The notes under the pieces are model-generated. The model saw only the letters and a list, made by a program, of their open reading frames with translations, was not told the DNA's origin and did not search any database. From positions 1 to 35,846 of the IMG/VR virus record IMGVR_UViG_3300046018_000245: a stretch of 35,846 bases of DNA. One strand, given 5' to 3'. How positions within the stretch are numbered: the first letter of the stretch is position 1; every line of letters starts with the position of its first letter. Positions 23,768-32,154 of this stretch are shown here, one piece after another. Source of the DNA: a virus. Both the position numbers and the translations under genes were made by a program.

Positions 23768-24265
23768 ATGGGTTTTGGAAATTACGCATCAGGTGCAGGA
23801 ACAGGCGCATTAACTGGAGCAAGTATCGGTAGCATGTTTGGGCCAGGACCGGGAACTGCTATTGGGGCGGGGGTTGGTGGACTTATCGGATTATTCGGCG
23901 GGGGCATGAAAGATAAGCAGCAACAAAAGCAAAGAGAGCTTGCTGCTTTGGAAATTCAAAATGAGCCTACCATGAAAGCTGCGGGTATTGGTGGAACTGT
24001 TCGTGATCAAGCTCCTACTGATACGTCTTGGGGCGATCTTCTTCAAACAGCTGGAGCTGCTGCTGCTCAGCTGCAAGCTGCAAAAACCGCTGAAAAAGCA
24101 GATGATCTATCTAAGCTATACGGACAAAATATTGAAGCGCAAACAAACATGTACAATAAGGCTACGGGTGGACCTGTGTCATGGGATGAGATTAATAAAA
24201 AAATTAATTCTAAACCCGCTTTATATAGCTCACTAAAAAGCCCCTCGGACTTTTCTAACTATTAA
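23768..24265 (+). CDS. Glycine-zipper ejection-type protein, 165 aa
   Basis: Residues 4-47 are Gly/Ala-rich with GxxxG repeats (for example GTGALTGASIGSMFGPGPG). Together they form a membrane-inserting glycine-zipper stretch like those found in bacterial and phage channel-forming proteins. The rest is Ala/Gln-rich and helical. It begins one base after the preceding gene's stop. The likely role is to help form the DNA-ejection conduit across the envelope; this is inferred from composition and place. Confidence 0.6.
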   Translation: MGFGNYASGAGTGALTGASIGSMFGPGPGTAIGAGVGGLIGLFGGGMKDKQQQKQRELAALEIQNEPTMKAAGIGGTVRDQAPTDTSWGDLLQTAGAAAAQLQAAKTAEKADDLSKLYGQNIEAQTNMYNKATGGPVSWDEINKKINSKPALYSSLKSPSDFSNY

Positions 24266-24276
24266 TAGAGGATTTT

Positions 24277-25395
24277 ATGGCAGATCTAAATACTGATATG
24301 GAAGATGTAGATACAGAAGAAGCAATTAAACAGCAAAAACTTGCTGAATTACGTATGATGCAAATGGGTAATCCCATGATGCCAACCATGAGTGCTGTAT
24401 CTGCATTGCCTCCTACTCCGCAAGGTGGGAAAGACATGCAGCAAATGCTTCGTGAGAAGCTTATGCAAAGTATGGCCGGGCAAGATAATAGTCTTGATCT
24501 GCAACGCAAGTTATTAGCTGCTCAAGCTGCGGCTCCTGCACAAATGGATTTAAGCCCAACACTTAACTTAATTGCTAGTTACACTGGGGATAAAAATTAC
24601 GGAAGTAGTTATAAAGCACAAAACAAACAAGCTGATTTAACGAGTGCGATGGGTGCATACACCAAAGAACAAAATACTCTCACTGATCAGCAGCAGAAGA
24701 TTCTTAAAGATGAACTAAATGCTCGTACTAATGCTTCTCTTGCTCAAGCTCAACGATTATTGCTTGGGCAAGATAGACTAAAAGAAAATGTGTATGGAAA
24801 AGTAGTTTCCGGTATTTCTAAAGATACAGTTTTAAATGATACTTTAAGAAATAATAATTCTCTTAATAGAACATTTGATTCAATGTTTGCTCCCGGACAA
24901 AAAATATCTATGTCTACTCTTAATGATGTACAGCAAACTGTCATCGGAAGCCTTAATTCTTTAAAAGGATCGGGAGGAGTTGCAGAGCGAAAAGATAGGA
25001 CAATTGAAACACTCGCAAATGATTATCAAACATTAATTCAAAAATTCGGTGACTTAGACGCGGTTCCTTCTGATGATCCGACTCTAGTACATTTTATTTC
25101 CGTAGCTAAGGAGGGTCAGAAAAAAATTCTTTCTCAGGCTAACCAACGATTAGAATCTTTAGCTTCCGGGCATGAAAATATTACTGAGTTACCTACATAC
25201 AAACCAATGCTTGAAAACTTTAAATCTAAATACAAAGAGCAACTTGTTCCTTCAGATTTTCTTAGTAAACAAAATATGGGACAAGCAAATCTTACACGAT
25301 CTGACTCAGGAACAGCTGTAGCTTCTCCGCAGCCAATGCCTCAAGATGCATTTATCGAAGCTTATTTAGCTAAGAAAAAGGGTACTTCAAAATGA
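24277..25395 (+). CDS. Internal virion/ejection-type protein, 372 aa
   Basis: A Met/Gln/Leu-rich protein beginning MADLNTDMEDVDTEEAIKQQ, with predicted long helices (AKEGQKKILSQANQRLESLA near 275-294) and a disordered Pro/Gln-rich region at about 340-360. Its acidic N-terminus and helical body fit an internal capsid or ejection protein. AGAGG lies upstream of its ATG and it overlaps the next gene by four bases. No enzyme motif is visible. Confidence 0.6.
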   Translation: MADLNTDMEDVDTEEAIKQQKLAELRMMQMGNPMMPTMSAVSALPPTPQGGKDMQQMLREKLMQSMAGQDNSLDLQRKLLAAQAAAPAQMDLSPTLNLIASYTGDKNYGSSYKAQNKQADLTSAMGAYTKEQNTLTDQQQKILKDELNARTNASLAQAQRLLLGQDRLKENVYGKVVSGISKDTVLNDTLRNNNSLNRTFDSMFAPGQKISMSTLNDVQQTVIGSLNSLKGSGGVAERKDRTIETLANDYQTLIQKFGDLDAVPSDDPTLVHFISVAKEGQKKILSQANQRLESLASGHENITELPTYKPMLENFKSKYKEQLVPSDFLSKQNMGQANLTRSDSGTAVASPQPMPQDAFIEAYLAKKKGTSK

Positions 25396-26825
25396 GCGAT
25401 GAACAAGATATTGCAGAAGCAAAGCAAGCTTACCAAGAGTATCTTGCTCACTTAGAACAAAATAATAAAGTACAACCTGAGCAATCTTTACCGCAAAAAG
25501 TAGGATCTGCTGTCAAAACTGCATTGAAACCACTTGGGTATTTAGGAGGATTAACTCGCACAGGAGTTGCACAAGCCATCGAGCCTTTAACAGGTAAAGA
25601 GTTTGTGTCCCAAGAAGATTGGGATAAAGCTATAGCGGGAGAAGCTCCTTCATCAGCTGAATATATGGAAAGGGCCGGAGTTCCTGAAGGAATCTCTTTA
25701 GGAGATATTCCGGGATTAGGGGGTATCAAAAATAAATGGTATGATCCTTCAGTACGAGGAACCGTTGGTTTTGTGGGTGATGTAGCCTTAGACCCGTTTA
25801 CTTATCTATCAGGTGGATTATCTGCAGCAGCAAAAGCAGGTACTACTGAAAGCAAACTTTTAAACGCTTTAAAACTTGCAAACAAAGATGGACTTACTTC
25901 AGGTGGTAGAGTTGTTAATGCAGCATTAAACCCAATTGAAACATATAATCGAAATAATGCAGATAAGCTGTATACAAAAGCATTTCAAAAATTAGATAAG
26001 TATTCTGCAAAAGAAGATTTACCACTTACTGCATCACAAATTCTTAAAAAAGAAGGTTATGTTGGAAATATGCAAGGCGCCGTTGATAAGTTAAAAGAAA
26101 TATCCGATAAAGCAGGGGATAATATTAATAATATATATTCGGAAGCTGCTAATAGGGGAGCAAAAGTTGATTTAATGTCTACTTTTGACGATGCATTACA
26201 GTACGCTCAAGAACTAAAAAAATTATCAGCTCCTGAAGCACACGACTTAGCAAACCAAATCGAAACTAGAGTGCAGGGGATTTGGGATAAACATGGATCT
26301 TCAGTAGGTGTAGATTTAGCCCAACAAGAAAAAACATTCCTAAATAATTTAGTAAAAAAATCAGGGTTTGGAGCAGGAGATGAGGCAGCTTTAGGGACTA
26401 TCGCTAAAAAAAGTATTGGTGGAGGCCTTGCATCAGGAGAAATGGACGCAGTTAAGAATTTAGATCAAGAGCTTTATAATAAATTGCTTGAGAATAATAA
26501 ATTATATCGATCTACAAGCCCAGATATACTGCCTAAATTTCAAGATATAGCTTCACAAGTGACTAATGCAAGAAGTCCTTTTCAAGTGAGTTTAGTGGAC
26601 GCTATGCTTGCAGGAGCAGGAGGACATGGATTAATGTCGGGTCATTTATCAGAACTGGCTCCATTAGCCGCTAAAAAAACTGTTCAAGCCGCCATGTCTA
26701 CTGAAGGTAGAACTGCTCGGGCCGCATTAGCTGGAGCTATTGGAGAGGGATCTAAGGGAATGACAGACTCAGCTGCTAGAAATATATGGCAAGAATTAAT
26801 GAATAAACAGGAGAAGAAAAAATAA
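25392..26825 (+). CDS. Internal virion/ejection-type protein, 477 aa
   Basis: Largest of the ejection-type set. It begins MSDEQDIAEAKQAYQEYLAH. A Gly/Pro/Val segment (residues about 90-145, with GISLGDIPGLGGIKNK and VGFVGDVALDPFTYLSGGLS) could insert in a membrane or interact with DNA. The central region is helical (residues 175-400). The C-terminal part is Ala/Gly-rich (AAMSTEGRTARAALAGAIG) and ends with a basic tail. No peptidoglycan-degrading motif is seen. It overlaps the genes on both sides. Confidence 0.6.
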   Translation: MSDEQDIAEAKQAYQEYLAHLEQNNKVQPEQSLPQKVGSAVKTALKPLGYLGGLTRTGVAQAIEPLTGKEFVSQEDWDKAIAGEAPSSAEYMERAGVPEGISLGDIPGLGGIKNKWYDPSVRGTVGFVGDVALDPFTYLSGGLSAAAKAGTTESKLLNALKLANKDGLTSGGRVVNAALNPIETYNRNNADKLYTKAFQKLDKYSAKEDLPLTASQILKKEGYVGNMQGAVDKLKEISDKAGDNINNIYSEAANRGAKVDLMSTFDDALQYAQELKKLSAPEAHDLANQIETRVQGIWDKHGSSVGVDLAQQEKTFLNNLVKKSGFGAGDEAALGTIAKKSIGGGLASGEMDAVKNLDQELYNKLLENNKLYRSTSPDILPKFQDIASQVTNARSPFQVSLVDAMLAGAGGHGLMSGHLSELAPLAAKKTVQAAMSTEGRTARAALAGAIGEGSKGMTDSAARNIWQELMNKQEKKK

Positions 26826-27175
26826 TGAAAGTCAAAGCAAGTAACAAAAAAATCGCATCAAAAAAACCTTCAAATAACGCTATGAAAGTAGAAGCTGGAA
26901 TGGCGGTAAATGACCCTAAAATCACTAAATACCACGACGACAGCGAGGTGGAGATGGGTCACGGTGCAGAAGCAGACGAGTCAATGGAGTCTCCTAAAGA
27001 TCACGAAGTGGAGATGGCTGTGGAAGATATGCTTCGCGCTCACAAGCACAAATCTAATCCTAAAATGATGGAAGCCGTTCACGCTAAACTAAGCGATAAA
27101 AAAAAGGCCATCGAGTCTATTCAAGACATCAAGATGGCCCGTAATGAAATGTTTAAAGCAAAAGGACAAGCCTAA
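26825..27175 (+). CDS. Small His/Glu/Lys-rich protein, 116 aa
   Basis: Basic N-terminus (MKVKASNKKIASKKPSNNAM), then an acidic, His-rich middle (YHDDSEVEMGHGAEADES, about 37-54) and a basic helical C-terminus. Similar short, charged proteins occur at the end of structural operons in some podoviruses. No function is known to me. Its TAA overlaps the stop codon of the oppositely read 27172-27594 gene, so it is the last gene of the late operon. Confidence 0.6.
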   Translation: MKVKASNKKIASKKPSNNAMKVEAGMAVNDPKITKYHDDSEVEMGHGAEADESMESPKDHEVEMAVEDMLRAHKHKSNPKMMEAVHAKLSDKKKAIESIQDIKMARNEMFKAKGQA

Positions 27176-27594
27176 ACCATCGGATGAAGGTTCGTTGGGT
27201 CTGCAATGAACGGAGTGATTGCTTCCCATTGAACGGGAGTAAGCTCTGCATTTTTTAATTCAAAAGAAAGAAATGGGCGAACTTCAATAATGTTATCTGT
27301 TAAGGCAAGAGTCTTTATAGCTTCGTTTGCTTCAGACTCGCTTGTCCACTCATAACCAACGATCTTTCCGTCCTCGTCTTTTTTCATAAGAGGCTTACCG
27401 TCCTCACCTTTAACAGTAAATTTTTGAATAATATTCTCTTTTTCTTTTTTGTAAGCGTCTTCTAACTGTAAAAGTTTACGGATAAATACACCCACTCTTG
27501 TACCAGCATCTTGTCCCAAATAGGTCTCTTGCAACTTTGAAAATGCAGTTACAATTGCTTTATTATCCAAACTTACGTTCTTTAAAATCACCAT
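27172..27594 (-). CDS. Hypothetical protein, DUF1617-like layout, 140 aa
   Basis: The start is taken at ATG 27594 because AGGGGG lies 7-12 bases upstream; an in-frame ATG ten codons earlier (27624) lies in the VRR-NUC gene and lacks such a site. The product has an N-terminal helix-rich part with LQLEDAYKKEKENIIQKF (about 43-60), a charged beta hairpin (GEDGKPLMKKDEDGKIVGYE), and a final helical segment ending TPFIADPTNLHPMV. Length and layout recall DUF1617 proteins of phages, whose function is not known. This resemblance is not certain. It is the last gene of the replication operon. Confidence 0.6.
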   Translation of the reverse strand: MVILKNVSLDNKAIVTAFSKLQETYLGQDAGTRVGVFIRKLLQLEDAYKKEKENIIQKFTVKGEDGKPLMKKDEDGKIVGYEWTSESEANEAIKTLALTDNIIEVRPFLSFELKNAELTPVQWEAITPFIADPTNLHPMV

Positions 27595-27607
27595 ACCATT
27601 GCCCCCT

Positions 27608-27910
27608 TTAATTAGTTTTAGCAATTGCTTCTAGCTCCTCTATAACATTCTGCCAATTATATGGGTGGACTATATAATGTGTTCCCCCCGCTTTAATTAT
27701 TTCTTCCTGAAAATACTTTTGAAGTCCTACAAGCTCCGCTGTTACGTAGCTCTTAAGCTCTATTGCTACGAACTCACCCTTTAAACAAATGATCAAATCG
27801 GGGTGCCCCCGTAAGCTTACCTGTTGGATGGAAAATACCAGAATACCCGGTATTTTCTCTAATTTATCAACGAATTTCTTTCTGAGTTTTGTTTCTGGTT
27901 TAACGGCCAT
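27608..27910 (-). CDS. VRR-NUC family nuclease, 100 aa
   Basis: A minimal VRR-NUC (PD-(D/E)XK superfamily) nuclease. The active-site pattern is GHPDLIICLKGEFVAIELKS, with Asp38, Glu51 and Lys53, followed by Gln64 in LQKYFQEE. Phage-encoded members cut branched or flap DNA and usually sit among replication genes, as here beside the polymerase gene. Length is typical of stand-alone phage members. The start is the first ATG, 11 bases after the polymerase stop codon; no strong ribosome-binding site is seen. Confidence 0.85.
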   Translation of the reverse strand: MAVKPETKLRKKFVDKLEKIPGILVFSIQQVSLRGHPDLIICLKGEFVAIELKSYVTAELVGLQKYFQEEIIKAGGTHYIVHPYNWQNVIEELEAIAKTN

Positions 27911-27921
27911 TTTCGTTAAGA

Positions 27922-29718
27922 CTAAACATCACCCCATGATTTAGCTAGTGAAAAACTCGTTTCCATTCCTAAGTTATTCATAGGTATAAATACTTCTTTC
28001 ATGATTTTACGAATGGGTTCAATCAAATGGTGTTCGTCATCGTGAAGTTCTATCAAAGCCTCGTCATGGATACTTAAAACTATTTTTGATTTATAGGGCC
28101 GTAAGAATTTATGCACCTTAATTAGAGCCATCCTCATAATCGCAGCTCCGGAGGATTGGATAAGATAGTTTGGGCCTTTGTATGAAAGATTAAACCGCTC
28201 ACCATTTACCTCTAAATAAGGAAAGTAAAGACGATAGCCCGCGAAATTAAATGTATATCCTCTAGTATTTATTACATTTGATACATCACGGACAAACTTT
28301 TTAATCATACCTAAAGATGAAAAGTATTTGTTCTTAAGAGCCTTTGCTTCCGGTTCGGTTATACCGAGCATCCCAGCTACCTTTTGACTCCCAGCTCCGT
28401 ATAAAAGTGCAAAATTAAGGACTTTAGCTTGTTGTCGATTTACTCCCATTAAATCAGCCGTAGCTTGGTGAACGTCTTGTCCTTCATTAATGGCTTTGAT
28501 CAAGCTCTCCTGATTAGAGTATGCTGCCGTGAGCCTGTATTCCTGAGAGCTATAGTCAATTGACAAAAACTGAAACCCATCTCTCGCAACGAAAGAATTC
28601 CTCACTTTGTACTCCCCGTCCTCTTCGCTATTAAGCGTTTGGAGCGCAGGGGAAGTAATAGAGAAACGGTAGGTATCAGCAGCGGTTTGCTTAATATTTG
28701 GGTGAACTATACCGTCCTTATCAGCTTCATACAAAAAGTTTTGGTAGTAACTTTTTAGCCTTTTAGATGAGTCACGGTAGTTTCGTATGTGCTCGGCGAT
28801 GGGGTGCTTACAGTTTGTAAGAGTTTCATCGCTAAATGAGACCCCGCCTTTCTGAGTCTTGCCACTGGAAAGTCCAAGCAACTCAAACACAGGTTTGTGA
28901 GCCTTAGCAGAGTCCACAAAAGATGTACCTGAAATTTCTTCGTATTCTTTAACTGCATGTAAAGCTCTAGTCTGTTCATAAGCGCTAACTCGTCGTATAT
29001 ACTCTGCATCTATTTTCATTCCTCTTCTTTCAATATCAAAACAAACCTTCGTAACTTCGTTTTCTAGCTCCACTACTTTAGCGAATGAGGGCTGTTTTAA
29101 GCGAATATTATCCTGCTCAATAACAGCAACTGCAGCTAATTGTTTCTCATAAATCTTGTAGGTAATATTAGCATCCTGACAAGCGTATTCTCTCATAATA
29201 GAAAAAGGTACTTGATCGTAATGGGGAATACGCACCCGCTTATCTTTTCCGGGTATTGTCGTCATCGTAGATAGTTTATGCTCTACTATATACTTCTCAA
29301 CTGTATCAAGCTTTTGGAAGCCGTTTCGCTCCGCCACACTATCTAGGCTATACGACATATGCCTATTATAAATAAGTTTATCTATGACGAGCACATCCCA
29401 TACTTTAAAATCAACCGCAAAAACAAGTCCTTCATTTGCAAGTAAATGCATATCAAATTTAGCATTAGCAGCAACTCCTGTACGTGCTGAAAAGAGCCTA
29501 TTTAAATGCACAATATAATCAAAAGGAAGATATGGATTACCATCGTTGTAATTTTTAAAATTAAAGTAATAAGTAGTATCTTTTATTGCAATCGATAAAC
29601 TAAATAATCTATCTCCATGATGAACTCTAAGGCCCGTTGATTCACAGTCAAAAGAAAAAGAAGAACTTTTTAAGATATCATTTAAGACATCGTAAAAGTT
29701 ATTTATATTGACTATCAT
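27922..29718 (-). CDS. DNA polymerase, family A with 3'-5' exonuclease, 598 aa
   Basis: The replicative polymerase of the phage. The N-terminal proofreading domain has FDCEST (Asp24, Glu26), NAKFDMHLL and YACQD. The polymerase domain has motif A SIDYSSQEYR (Asp388), motif B RQQAKVLNFALLYGAG, and motif C SIHDEALIE (His551-Glu553). There is no 5'-3' exonuclease domain, as usual for phage family A enzymes. The ATG is preceded by AAGGGA and lies inside the 3' end of the ribbon-helix-helix gene (20-base overlap). The catalytic residues of both activities look intact. Confidence 0.95.
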   Translation of the reverse strand: MIVNINNFYDVLNDILKSSSFSFDCESTGLRVHHGDRLFSLSIAIKDTTYYFNFKNYNDGNPYLPFDYIVHLNRLFSARTGVAANAKFDMHLLANEGLVFAVDFKVWDVLVIDKLIYNRHMSYSLDSVAERNGFQKLDTVEKYIVEHKLSTMTTIPGKDKRVRIPHYDQVPFSIMREYACQDANITYKIYEKQLAAVAVIEQDNIRLKQPSFAKVVELENEVTKVCFDIERRGMKIDAEYIRRVSAYEQTRALHAVKEYEEISGTSFVDSAKAHKPVFELLGLSSGKTQKGGVSFSDETLTNCKHPIAEHIRNYRDSSKRLKSYYQNFLYEADKDGIVHPNIKQTAADTYRFSITSPALQTLNSEEDGEYKVRNSFVARDGFQFLSIDYSSQEYRLTAAYSNQESLIKAINEGQDVHQATADLMGVNRQQAKVLNFALLYGAGSQKVAGMLGITEPEAKALKNKYFSSLGMIKKFVRDVSNVINTRGYTFNFAGYRLYFPYLEVNGERFNLSYKGPNYLIQSSGAAIMRMALIKVHKFLRPYKSKIVLSIHDEALIELHDDEHHLIEPIRKIMKEVFIPMNNLGMETSFSLAKSWGDV

Positions 29719-29893
29719 ATTCCCTTAGCGCGTACTCTACTACTTGATTGCGAGAAAGGCCATCGTCCCTTACAATCCTTTGTAGAATTTTTAGAGCTTC
29801 TGACGATATCCGTACATTAATAGCGTTAACTCGGGGGTATATAGTTTTTGAGGATCTCGGCGTGGAAATTATAACTTTCTTTTTCTTTTTCAT
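29699..29893 (-). CDS. Ribbon-helix-helix DNA-binding protein, 64 aa
   Basis: A basic N-terminus (KKKKK) is followed by the strand INVRIS and two helices (SEALKILQRIVRDDGLSR and NQVVEYALREY), the ribbon-helix-helix layout of Arc/CopG-like regulators. ATG 29893 is preferred, with AAAGGA upstream; a GTG two codons earlier sits too near it. The first 68 bases overlap the 3' end of the exonuclease gene in another frame, and the last 20 overlap the polymerase gene. It may regulate the replication operon, but no target is visible. Confidence 0.7.
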   Translation of the reverse strand: MKKKKKVIISTPRSSKTIYPRVNAINVRISSEALKILQRIVRDDGLSRNQVVEYALREYDSQYK

Positions 29894-30551
29894 AATCACA
29901 TTCCTTTAATTGTTTTACCCAAATTTTCTTAACCGTATCAAAGAAGAACTGCCTACTCTTTGCCTTCTCCCGGTGCTCATAACTAACACTTGCTTGAACA
30001 TAAAGATCGGGGGATTTTGAACGTGCGATAATTTTCTCAATGTCTTGAGTAAATAATAAAGCAGCCGTAGTCATCACATCGGCCATTGCAGCATGAGCCG
30101 TAACTACTGGAATTCCCATCTCTAAAGCAAGATACTGTAATTTTCTTGTGGTGATAGTTCTCGGATAAATTAAATCAGTCCGGGTATCAATCACGTTTTT
30201 AAACGTATAATTCTCAATCTTATTTCGCTTAAATTCTTCTAAAGCTAGGGGGATATCGTACTTCTTAATATTGTGCCCACACACATAATCGCATAACGAT
30301 AAATAACTGATGAGCTTTAAGAGGGCTTCGTCTGGAGTTACTACCACTCTTCTTAAAAGCTCATCAGTTATTCCCGTCACTAAAGATGCATCTTCATGCA
30401 TCTTAGAATATGTTTGATCTGAAACCATCGCAGAGTAAGAGTGAAGTAATTTACCGCTTTCTGAGTCGTAGATCCCCACCGCCACATCTACAATTCGAGC
30501 AGTTTTTACATCAACGTCTGTAGCTTCAAAATCAAAAATACCTATTCTCAT
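29826..30551 (-). CDS. DEDDh-type exonuclease (DnaQ-like), 241 aa
   Basis: A 3'-5' exonuclease of the DnaQ/RNase T type. Motif I is FDFEAT (Asp7, Glu9), motif II is VCGHNIKKYDIP, and motif III is TAHAAMADVM with the general-base His. The first 190 residues form the nuclease. The C-terminal 50 are a charged extension (ECDYEKEKESYNF) of unknown use. The polymerase already has a proofreading domain, so this enzyme may act in recombination, RNA removal or host DNA degradation. It starts on the stop codon of the gene before (TAATG). Confidence 0.85.
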   Translation of the reverse strand: MRIGIFDFEATDVDVKTARIVDVAVGIYDSESGKLLHSYSAMVSDQTYSKMHEDASLVTGITDELLRRVVVTPDEALLKLISYLSLCDYVCGHNIKKYDIPLALEEFKRNKIENYTFKNVIDTRTDLIYPRTITTRKLQYLALEMGIPVVTAHAAMADVMTTAALLFTQDIEKIIARSKSPDLYVQASVSYEHREKAKSRQFFFDTVKKIWVKQLKECDYEKEKESYNFHAEILKNYIPPS

Positions 30552-31309
30552 TAGAATTTATCAAAGCTTTCTTCTGCTGGTACGGAGGTTTCTTCATCTA
30601 CGGAAGCTACATCAAATTGAACGCCTTGCTTAAACATCGCTTCGATATCTCTGTAAGCTTTATGCGCTTGTGTACGTGCAGCATCACTTGAAAAAACTTC
30701 TTTGCCTTCTTTCACAGCTTGTTGAGAAGTAAGTACATACCACTTACCCTTTTCGTTTTCTACTTGCTTAGTCGCAATGTCGAACACAAAGTTAAAGGGA
30801 GCGGCTTTCACAGTTTGGAATTTGTTCATGAGCTGAGTAAGCATAGGCTTACCGCCTGAAGTGATATTCCTAGACCCACGGAAAGATAGTACATACTTGG
30901 TGTAGCTCTCGTCTCCAACAACAAAAACGAAAAAATTAAAGCAAGGAAGGTTATATTGAGTAATACCGTCAATAGTTTCTTCATACTCACGCTCCTTATC
31001 ATATGGCTCATTTGCAGCAAACTCTTTCTTACCATTCTTTACTTTTTGAACTACGTAACTTTTTTGAAAGTAAAAAGGAATTACTTGAGCTGGTTTTTTC
31101 ATGTCGCCAAGTTTTGTATTATTAAGATTCTCAACAATAGCTCCCGGACTACATACTCCATCTCCTACTACTTTAGACATAGCCTGTGCTACGTAGATGA
31201 TAGGGATTTTAATATCTTTAGATGTTGCTTGTTCAAAACCAAACATACCATCTCCATCCATTTGTACTGCTAATGCTGTATCTTCTTTTTTTGCTACTTC
31301 TTTACTCAT
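30551..31309 (-). CDS. Probable single-stranded DNA-binding protein, 252 aa
   Basis: A beta-rich core with a very acidic tail (about residues 238-252, VDEETSVPAEESFDKF) that ends in Phe. An acidic C-terminus with a terminal aromatic residue is the hallmark of phage and bacterial single-strand-binding proteins such as T7 gp2.5, which recruit polymerase and helicase. The middle has FVFVVGDESYTKYVLSFRGS. The place beside exonuclease and polymerase genes supports the role. No OB-fold signature is certain by eye. AAAGGG lies upstream and the ATG follows the previous stop by one base (TAATATG). Confidence 0.65.
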   Translation of the reverse strand: MSKEVAKKEDTALAVQMDGDGMFGFEQATSKDIKIPIIYVAQAMSKVVGDGVCSPGAIVENLNNTKLGDMKKPAQVIPFYFQKSYVVQKVKNGKKEFAANEPYDKEREYEETIDGITQYNLPCFNFFVFVVGDESYTKYVLSFRGSRNITSGGKPMLTQLMNKFQTVKAAPFNFVFDIATKQVENEKGKWYVLTSQQAVKEGKEVFSSDAARTQAHKAYRDIEAMFKQGVQFDVASVDEETSVPAEESFDKF

Positions 31310-31310
31310 A

Positions 31311-31787
31311 TTATTTGCCCTTTCTTAAAGACAATATTGTCATTTTTGTTGGTCCATCTACACCGGGTATTAAAGCGTTTTGTTCTGGTTCTCCACGCTC
31401 TTCACACTCCTTTTTCCTTGAATTCATAAAAGCATTCCAAGTAGCACTATTTACTTGGAGCATGCTTACCATACCGTTATCGATTAGATATTGGCGGGTC
31501 ATCTCAGCATTCTCAGGGTCTTTAGGAAAAGTATAAGTGCTTCTTTCAGAGATGCTAACTGTGTGAGAGCCCGCATGAAATTTTAATAATTGTTGCGCTT
31601 CAAGTATCTTCTCTACTCGCGCTTCAAGCTCATCTTTAACTACGTTTAGCGCAGAGAGCACTTTCTTTTGCTCGTCTATTTCTTCTCTTTTTTCAACCAG
31701 CAATTTAATTAATGCTTGAAGCTCTGCGACTGTAGTTTCTTCGGGAATCTTCTCTTCTAAAAATCCAAACTCTAATTGATTGTCCAT
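31311..31787 (-). CDS. Coiled-coil protein of the replication operon, 158 aa
   Basis: An acidic N-terminal coiled coil (residues about 15-70, AELQALIKLLVEKREEIDEQ onward) is followed by a beta-rich domain with GSHTVSISERSTYTFPKDPE and a C-terminus ending KMTILSLRKGK. Similar two-part proteins sit next to polymerase and single-strand-binding genes in many phages. I cannot name a tested function. It precedes the single-strand-binding gene with a TAATATG junction, so expression of the two is coupled. Confidence 0.65.
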   Translation of the reverse strand: MDNQLEFGFLEEKIPEETTVAELQALIKLLVEKREEIDEQKKVLSALNVVKDELEARVEKILEAQQLLKFHAGSHTVSISERSTYTFPKDPENAEMTRQYLIDNGMVSMLQVNSATWNAFMNSRKKECEERGEPEQNALIPGVDGPTKMTILSLRKGK

Positions 31788-31824
31788 GCGCCTTACACAT
31801 CATAAAAAAATGCATAATGCAATT

Positions 31825-32127
31825 TTATTTTTTGTGACTATTAAGAAGTACGCTAAAGCAGCTGAAATGCTTAATCCAATAAAGCTCCCGCTCCATCGCA
31901 ATATTTTGATGAACAGCGTCTAAGAAAACAAAAAGGGGAGGAATATTTAAATCCATAAGCTCGTTGATCCAAGTATTCTTCTTAATCCCCGACCCTTTTT
32001 TATTTCTATCTTTTAAATGTTCGTTCATCCGCTTCTCTGGATTGGAGGTAACACCAACATAGCGAATAAGCCCCGTCCTAGGATCAAGTAACCCGTAGAT
32101 AACTCGGTGATTCATGGGGAGGAACAT
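31825..32127 (-). CDS. GIY-YIG family endonuclease, 100 aa
   Basis: The motif is IYGLLDPRTGLIRYVGVTSN with the GIY-equivalent tyrosine (residue 11) and the YVG pair. The conserved Arg and His of the active site lie in PEKRMNEHLK, and a Glu lies in AMERELYWI (about residue 77). It consists of the nuclease domain only, without a DNA-recognition tail, so it may be a trimmed homing-type enzyme or a small repair-type nuclease. It is inserted between the helicase and coiled-coil genes. The start is at 32127 or 32115; neither has a good ribosome-binding site. Confidence 0.8.
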   Translation of the reverse strand: MFLPMNHRVIYGLLDPRTGLIRYVGVTSNPEKRMNEHLKDRNKKGSGIKKNTWINELMDLNIPPLFVFLDAVHQNIAMERELYWIKHFSCFSVLLNSHKK

Positions 32128-32154
32128 ACCTATATGTTACTAGGCAAAATGTGC

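Noticed and set aside
24255-25729. Minus-strand frames of 60-95 codons in the ejection-gene region
   Set aside because: They are mirror readings of well-supported + genes and have no ribosome-binding sites.
29699-29893. Ribbon-helix-helix protein as a lysogeny repressor
   Set aside because: It lies within the replication operon with no integrase or divergent repressor-operator module nearby.
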